A DNA stretch of 64,000 nucleotides from Eopsaltria australis (lineage: Eukaryota; Chordata; Aves; Passeriformes; Petroicidae), in contig JAVTVJ010000303.1 in the NCBI GenBank assembly GCA_034509425.1, positions 1,178,001 to 1,242,000 on the forward strand. Reading direction: 5' to 3'. A program made the translations under genes and the position numbers. Under the pieces are notes generated by a model. It was given only the letters and a program-made list of their open reading frames with translations. It had not been told where the DNA came from and searched no databases. This document shows, piece after piece, positions 58,060-64,000 of this stretch (positions are counted from its first letter, which is position 1; each line of letters starts with the position of its first letter).

Positions 58060-58345
58060 AGCGCAGCCAGTTGGTTTTAAGAGGTGTTGTTAATGCAGTG
58101 AAATTCAGGGCATTTGAGAGCTGCTGAATCGTCACAGATGGGACATACATCTTGTAAACTATAAATTTTTTAAAATTATTTAGCATCTCCATTGCTGTGT
58201 GGGCCATGTGGCAGCGAGCATGGGATAATTCCACAGCTTTCATTAGAGCACACATCAAACATTTAAAGTCCATGGGTGGTGTTTTCAGGAACTATTGTAA
58301 TAATTAGGAAAGGAGAATGGGTTTAATAAGAGTTGTAAACAGTGA
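58060..58345. promoter_or_regulatory. Candidate conserved non-coding element
   Basis: Complex block with GTTGTTAATGCAGTG, CTGAATCGTCACAG, AACTATAAATTTTTTAAAATTATTTAGC, GCATGGGATAATTCC, TTTCATTAGAGC, AACATTTAAAGTCC and GTAATAATTAGG, running into GGTTTAATAAG. No coding frame longer than chance is present. Texture matches other strong blocks. Confidence 0.42.
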
Positions 58346-61300
58346 TTGGCATCCAGACCCCGTCCCTCCCTGCAGACCCATCTGCACGGCACATCTGGGC
58401 ACATGGACCGGGGAGCAGCACATTCCATCCCACCTGCCCTGACTCCAAAGGAAGGTGTGGGGGGTCTGGGGTCACTCTGGGACACAGCAGTGACAAACTG
58501 GAGGAGAAAAATCTGTAAAATACGCAGAAAAGCCTAACCATACCCTTCCAGTAGACACTTGTGCTTAGTCTCCTGGCAGCTATGGCAGGATGCTCAGGGC
58601 TCACAGGCACAGAGCCCTGCAGGCCCTGGTCTGTGCTGGGCGGGCACAAAGGGATGTCCCACCAGCGAGGACCAGAGCTGGCAGCCAGTGGGATGCGGCA
58701 TGGCCTCACCCTTCTCAGGGACCTGGGCACACGATGCCTGAGTCAGGCTCTTGTGGACAGGCACTGCTGCCCCTCTGGAGCCTGTCAGGTAGAGGTCCAC
58801 AGTTTTTTGGTGCATTTCAGCTGTCAAGATGAGACATAAGAGGTAAAATCATGAACTCTTACTTGAAAGTCATAATGGGCACTCTAATCTACCTAATCAT
58901 GTCGAGCAGTGCAATGTCTAGGAGCAACTCCTTACAGTGGGGTACATTGTGGTGTGGAGAGAAGCTGCAACAGCTGGAAATCCAGTCAGGCTGTGTTGAT
59001 CATGAGCATCTTCTAAGTGATGAGAAGTCCCAAATTACAGCCAGTGGAGGAATATTCTGGAAAGAAGGTTCCCAAAACTGAAGTTTGATATTCCATGCAC
59101 AGCAGCCATAGTCAGGATTGTTTCCTGGCTGTACAGGGCAGTGTGGGGTGCTTCTGCTCAACCACTCAGGTCCCCATTCCCTGGTGCTTCTCCTTTGGAA
59201 TTCCCTGGTGACAAGCAGTGGCTTTGTGCGAGGTAATAGAGGTGTTTAGGTAAGATACTCTGGAGGGGAAGGACAGTTCCAGTTCAACAGCAAAGAAGCT
59301 GTTGAATAATTAGCTGCTTTCTGCAGCTGCATTGTGTGTCCCCCCAGGTGTTAAATGGGCAGTGCTTGAGTCAGATATGTTACGTCATTCCATGTTCCGT
59401 GCAAGTTCGGGCTCTTGAGAAAGCAGGCAAGGTGCTGCCCTGGGAGCCACAGGCTGGCTTGGAGTACCTCTGGGCTGGATAACTCCCACCTAGGAAAGGC
59501 CCTGGTCCAGGTGGGGCTTCCAGCTGAGCTGTCGTTTCCCTCCCTGAGCACATCCCTCCCTGGGCCAAGGACACAGAAACCCAGCTGTGGTGAACTGCCA
59601 GTCACCGGCCACCTTCCAGACAGGCCACCAGCCAGGTCTCAGCAGAGAGCTCTGCTGGAGCCACCAGTGGCTGTCACCGTGTTCTGCCACACCCCGAGGC
59701 GCACTGCCAGGCTGGGGTCACCGTGGGATGGGGGGAAGTACCCCCTCTTTGGCTTTGAGCTAAGGGCTTCTCACTGGATGTGGCATCCAGGCTCTGGATC
59801 CAAGGAAGCAGTGAGGTCTCACCTGCCCCATGGAAGGGCGAGCCACCCCATGGGGGCAGACACCTGTTGCTGGGGTCCCCTCTGTGTGTGCCCCCACAGC
59901 CAGCCCGGCTCCCCAGCCTGGCATGGGGCAGCTCTTGTCCACTGACCTAAATTGATGCTGAGCAAAGAGAGCAAGCAGCTGCCCCACTGCTGCTGCTCTG
60001 TTTTCAGCACGGCTCGAGCCTCCCTAATCCCTTCGGATTTTGTATCTACCAAAACAGCTTGGGCCCATCAGTAAATTGCAGTGGCATATGGTCCAGGTTT
60101 ATGAGTAATCTGGCACACGCTGAAGGCAAGAAGGACGTCATCCTTCATCAAATACATAAAATATTGGGGGGGTGGTTATGACTGTATTTAATATAGTTGA
60201 TGAGAAAGCTGTGAGAAATGCGTACCTTTGAAACCAGTCCTGTTTCAACTTCAGCTGCTGGGAGAAGCCACTGTGTAAAAGGAAACGAATAGAAGTAACA
60301 GAGGAGTCTCATTGGTCCTGCAAAGGTTTTGTCACTTAAACTGATCACATGGGTGTGTGGGGGGTTGCAGGGGAAAGGAGGCAGCTGGAGGCAACAGCCA
60401 CCCTACATACAACCACTGCCACATCAGCCACTTGGAATAGTCCTCATCACTTCCCTAAAGGTGAAGTTCCTCTAGCTGGGGCATATGCCAGAGGCACAGC
60501 TTCATCCCTGAAAAGAGGAGGGAAGTGCAATTTTAGCAGCTCTGGGAGGAAGAGCCTGATCGTGGACACCTTGGTGGGCCTGACCTTGTTGTGGTGGCAG
60601 TGGATGTCTCAGCATGGTTTCCAGATGCTCTCTGAGGGTGCAAGAAATACCTTCCAGTGTCAATGTACTCAGTGTTGGCTTCATCAGGGAAATTCACCTG
60701 AGGGATGTCCAGGTCCTGGTCGAGGAACCCTCTGTGCAATCCTGTCCTGGCAGGGAGATGAAGGTGTGAATGGTTTGAGCTGCACCAGCCAGCGTGATGG
60801 CCCTTCTCTAAGGGCTGGGGACATCCCTGGGCTCAGCTGGCATCCCCTGGAGACATCTGTGTCAGAACTGGGACATCTCTGGGAGCAGGAGGACATGGAG
60901 CTTGGAAGGGGCTGTGTTGGGTAAAACGCTGCAGCAGCATTGTGTGAGCTTTTCCTTGGCCCTTGGTTACTCTCTGTGGCTCAGATCAGCGATGCTGCTT
61001 TTCCCTCCAGCTGGGATGAGAGCTAACAGTTTCTCTTCTCCCTGTTCAGCTTCTGTGGGCTCTGGAGCCCCATTCTGGAGAGGGCTTGAACTTCCTTTCA
61101 CTCTTCCCAGAATCCATGTTTCCTCAGTATGTTTGGAAGACCAGCTACAGGAACTCACTCTCTCACAGCTTCCCTACACTGCGTAATGCTTTGGCAACAC
61201 TAAATGTTTTCTTTGGTTGCATAGACATGGCTGTGGCTGTGAAATCCAAGGGGGAGTCATCTCCAAGAGGAGGTGCACATCCTGTCCTGTGACCTGGTCA

Positions 61301-61700
61301 GCAGCATGGAGAAGGAGAACACGGTTGGCTCCGAGTGCCACTCTTCTCCTGCTGCCAACTGCCACTTGGAAACATCTCAAACTTCAAGGAAGGTTTTGCC
61401 TCTTTAATCCAAGAAAAGGTCTCAAACAGCTCACAAATAACTTAAACCTTGGGCTTTTAAAACTTTAAACAGACCCTTTGTGACCTTATTTGTTCAAATC
61501 TTATGTATCTTGGTGGCTCAGATTTTTAGCCTTTTGCTGCAAGCTTTGAAGCAATACATTGTGCAGTTTAAAAGGAGCTTTGCTTTTTAAGTGGGAACTG
61601 ATTTTTTGAGGCTGGGAATTGTGTGTTTTCTGTCTTTGTTTTGCATAGTCCAATTTTGCATTCTGGAAACTAAAGAAAAGATCTCGTGTTAAAGGGTGGG
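58346..61700. other. Non-genic stretch: no gene recognised
   Basis: GC-rich parts at 58350-58840, 59350-60000 and 60340-60920 carry overlapping frames up to 191 codons without recognisable domains. A minus-strand exon-like 49-bp segment at 60698-60746 is discussed in the findings. The block 60050-60340 (CATCAGTAAATTGC, TATGAGTAATCTGG, ATAAAATATTGG, TTTAATATAGTTGATGAG) is a weaker AT-rich regulatory candidate. Confidence 0.5.
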
Positions 61701-61711
61701 ATGCAGACCAT

Positions 61712-62605
61712 GTGATCTCAGCGGCGAGATGGAGCAGGGTGCATTATCCCAGTGGGTGTGGTGTCTTCTGTGGGACCATGCTGAGACATTCTACCACTGC
61801 TGGGGCAAGTTGCTGGAGCCAGGAGCTGAAGTTTTCTGCATTTCCTGGAAATCCAAGGGCATCTGCTCACAGTTCTTATTTTAAGTGTGTGTTGACGGAA
61901 TCTTCACATGCTCAGTTGCTTTTCTGCCGGTGGCAGGGACAAGTCCCCCTCACCCCTCGGGGTCGCTCTGGCACAGCAAAGGCCCTTGTTGCCCCTGCCC
62001 TGCTCAGTGCCAGGGACAAGGGCATCTCAGGATCCCATGTTGATCTGTGCCTGGGAATGCCGAGCTGCATGTCATGCCTGGAAAACAGGCCCCACAGTGT
62101 CCCCTCATGCTGCCACTGTCATGAGGGAGGGCACGGCTCCTACAGAGGGGCTTGCCTGGATTTTCCAAAGCAGTTTGGGGTAGGGCTGAGCCCCAGGTGT
62201 GCAGCAGAGCTGTGGTCTGCAGTTGTCCCTGCAATTTTCCTCTGCTTTCACGTGGGTGGGATGCCACCAGGTAATCTTGCCAGCTGTGATGACAGGACAT
62301 CTCACGTGTTTCCCCTCCAGGATGGGGCACTGGGTTGTGGTGACTCAGAGTCTGCATTTGTAGCCATGCACAGGTGGTGTCCTGGTGTCCGTCTGCTGCT
62401 GCAGGACGTGCACTGGGCCCTGAGAGCCCAAGGAGTTAAACTGCTTTCAAACAGGCCTCTTCATACTAATAAAAGTACCTTGGAGCTGGTCCAGCAGGCA
62501 GACACCTGGGTATTATCCAAGCATCTGACACCCCTAGAGAACCAGAGCCTTGATGAGCTTTGTACACTCTCAGAAATCTTGGAGAAGAAAGGAGGCTCTC
62601 CATAG
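61712..62605 (+). other. Longest open frame in the window (297 codons), unrecognised
   Basis: This plus-strand frame is open for 297 codons, longer than I would expect by chance in 64 kb; a rough estimate from stop frequency gives about 0.01 such frames. I do not recognise the product. The first 200 residues are rich in Cys, Ser, His and Pro and read like translated non-coding DNA. The last 66 residues (from 62405) are richer in Leu, Glu, Gln and Lys and follow a good acceptor (GTCCGTCTGCTGCTGCAG). A second acceptor, GTTTCCCCTCCAG, ends at 62320 in the same phase. A genuine last coding exon starting at 62321 or 62405 and ending at the TAG at 62603-62605 is possible. No AATAAA was noticed close downstream. 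Confidence 0.25.
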
Positions 62606-63470
62606 AAAATGGATTTTCAGGGCCAGCTGAAGGACATGACGTTCAAGATCATTGCTTTAAAATAATTTCAGCTGCAGTTAATGTGAAGCAAAGAAGAAAA
62701 GAAAACCCAAGACAGTGAAAGGATAATTAATTCTGAGTTGGAGCTGCAGTTTGGAAGGGCTGTATTGTGAAGTGACCCTTTTCCAAATGATACCTGTACT
62801 GGCTCTTCTCAGAGAGCCCTTTGCAGTGAAATGTTGTGTTGTTTTACTTTTATACTGTATATTTTTTTCCCCTGGAGTTACAGAGTGACCTTGAGTTCAC
62901 CCTTTCAGAGAAGTGCCCGGTGTAGTGAGGAGGTTCCGCAGGGAGCCTGGCACAGGCAGGCTGGTCTGAGCAGAGCCCTTTGGGGCCTGTCCCCCTTTGA
63001 GTGCCATGGTAGGTGGTGCCTGGCTGTCCCCTGGGCTTACGGCTCCCTGCTATCCATCCTGCTTTGTTCCTCCCTTCTCCCCAAACCACCACAGTGTGCA
63101 CCCTCAGCAAGAGAAGTTCTGCAGAACCCCTTTTAGGATCGTGCAGTATCCCTTTGGAAGGGCACAGTGTCCGCACTCCCAGGGTCTCACCCTGCAGAGC
63201 TCGAAGGGAACTTGGGTCAATGGATCACCCTCTCCGGCTCCAACCTCCTCTCGCCGCTGCATCTCCTCCATTCCTGGCACGTGTTGTACTGAATTTCTCC
63301 AGAAGCTTAGAGATGTTTTTTATGAGGAGCTGTTCCAGGGACTGAAGCCTGTACAGAATATGATGTTTATTACTGGGCCATTCCAATGTAATTTGAAAAA
63401 TATCTATTTCTGGCCTACTTGCTCTTCCTCAGCTTACAGAGAAACTAAATACAAAGCATAGAGGCCAGAG
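62606..63470. other. Non-genic stretch: no gene recognised
   Basis: AT-moderate sequence to 62880, then GC-richer DNA with overlapping frames at 62831-63461 (up to 154 codons plus, 108 codons minus). No product is recognised. No repeat is seen. Confidence 0.5.
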
Positions 63471-63720
63471 CTCTAATGAGATTCATATTTTGGACATCAG
63501 ATTAGTACAATAATGCATTTCACACTGTTGTTTCCTAATTTGCCTAATCAAATAAAAGGAGATGAAGCATCACAGAGCCCAACCTCCCAGTTCCAACAAG
63601 GCAGCGCTGAACCCATCACTTGGCGCTTCAATTAATTTTCCCCACACAGGTTGGCCAAAACACATAATTTAATCAGCATCTTGCAGCTCTGTCAGTAGAC
63701 ACCATCTATCCCAGGGGCTG
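63470..63720. promoter_or_regulatory. Candidate conserved non-coding element
   Basis: Contains GAGCTCTAATGAGATTC, CAGATTAGTACAATAATGC, CCTAATTTGCCTAATCAAATAAAAG, CTTCAATTAATTTTCC and CATAATTTAATCAGC. Three TAATC/TAATT words lie within 60 bp. The block has no coding frame and clear AT contrast with the GC-rich flanks. It is a good enhancer candidate near the right end of the window. Confidence 0.42.
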
Positions 63721-64000
63721 GCAATCCCAGGCAGCTGTCCCAGGGAACCAGAGTGCATGGATAGCCTGGACAGGTTTTGGGAAAGAGGGGAAGGTGTCTT
63801 GGGCCACTGCGGTCCATGCTGTCACGGCAGGGTATCAAGCAGACAGGTTCTGTGCTGTGCTAAATCCCAGGTAAATCCTTGCTCCAGTGCCACAGTTGGA
63901 GCAGATGGGTCTCCCTGTGCCCTCAGGAAATTGTCCGGAGAAGTGAGGGCTGTTGTTGGAGCTTGGGCAGGTGGCTGGGGCCAAGGTGGGGCTTGAGTTA
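63721..64000. other. Window end, GC-rich, nothing recognised
   Basis: GC-rich sequence with one plus-strand frame of 79 codons that has no recognisable domain. No repeat, motif cluster or splice pair is seen. Confidence 0.5.

Noticed and set aside
1..64000. Bacterial-type operons, CRISPR arrays, phage or plasmid features
   Set aside because: No ribosome-binding-site-spaced genes, no direct-repeat/spacer array and no coding density; the sequence is clearly eukaryotic nuclear DNA.

Overview
The window reads as vertebrate nuclear DNA, most likely from a bird. There is no bacterial-style gene packing. Low-complexity tracts, GGGCT-type and 39-bp minisatellites and AT-rich islands rich in homeodomain-like motifs sit in a background of otherwise unique sequence. 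I recognise no mammalian SINE (Alu, B1, MIR-like), no L1, no intact LTR element and no CR1 3' end. That low repeat load fits an avian genome, but the assignment is inference and I cannot name the species or the chromosome.

I find no protein-coding gene I can name. Every open frame is short (297 codons at most). Most are clearly chance frames, often overlapping on both strands in GC-rich, stop-poor stretches. The best non-chance candidates are a 297-codon plus-strand frame ending at 62605, whose last 66 to 94 codons follow two good splice acceptors, and an 84-bp in-frame exon-like block at 43479-43562 ending in a strong donor. Three short CpG-dense stretches (about 26345-26490, 42190-42420 and 52080-52460) could be promoters or first exons of unannotated transcripts.

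The main content is probably regulatory. From start to end there are about thirty AT-rich blocks of 100 to 450 bp with repeated TAAT/ATTA, octamer, TCF and GATA-like words, separated by GC-richer, featureless DNA. The clearest are 1335-1640, 7605-7850, 15490-15735, 20475-20925, 27570-28080, 38600-38945, 41265-41480, 42690-42920, 49440-49640, 50395-50665, 58060-58345 and 63470-63720. This layout resembles an intron or gene desert flanking a developmental regulator, where conserved non-coding enhancers cluster. That is inference from composition and motif content; conservation cannot be seen in a single sequence.

Repeats that are plainly visible are a compound GGGCT/67-bp minisatellite (1711-1886), a 39-bp minisatellite of six and a half units (30612-30857), several two- or three-copy tandem duplications of 15 to 43 bp, a long poly-T tract, a GT microsatellite, a purine run and a G-run. 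I did not find a self-evident novel biological system; the findings list the signals most worth testing.
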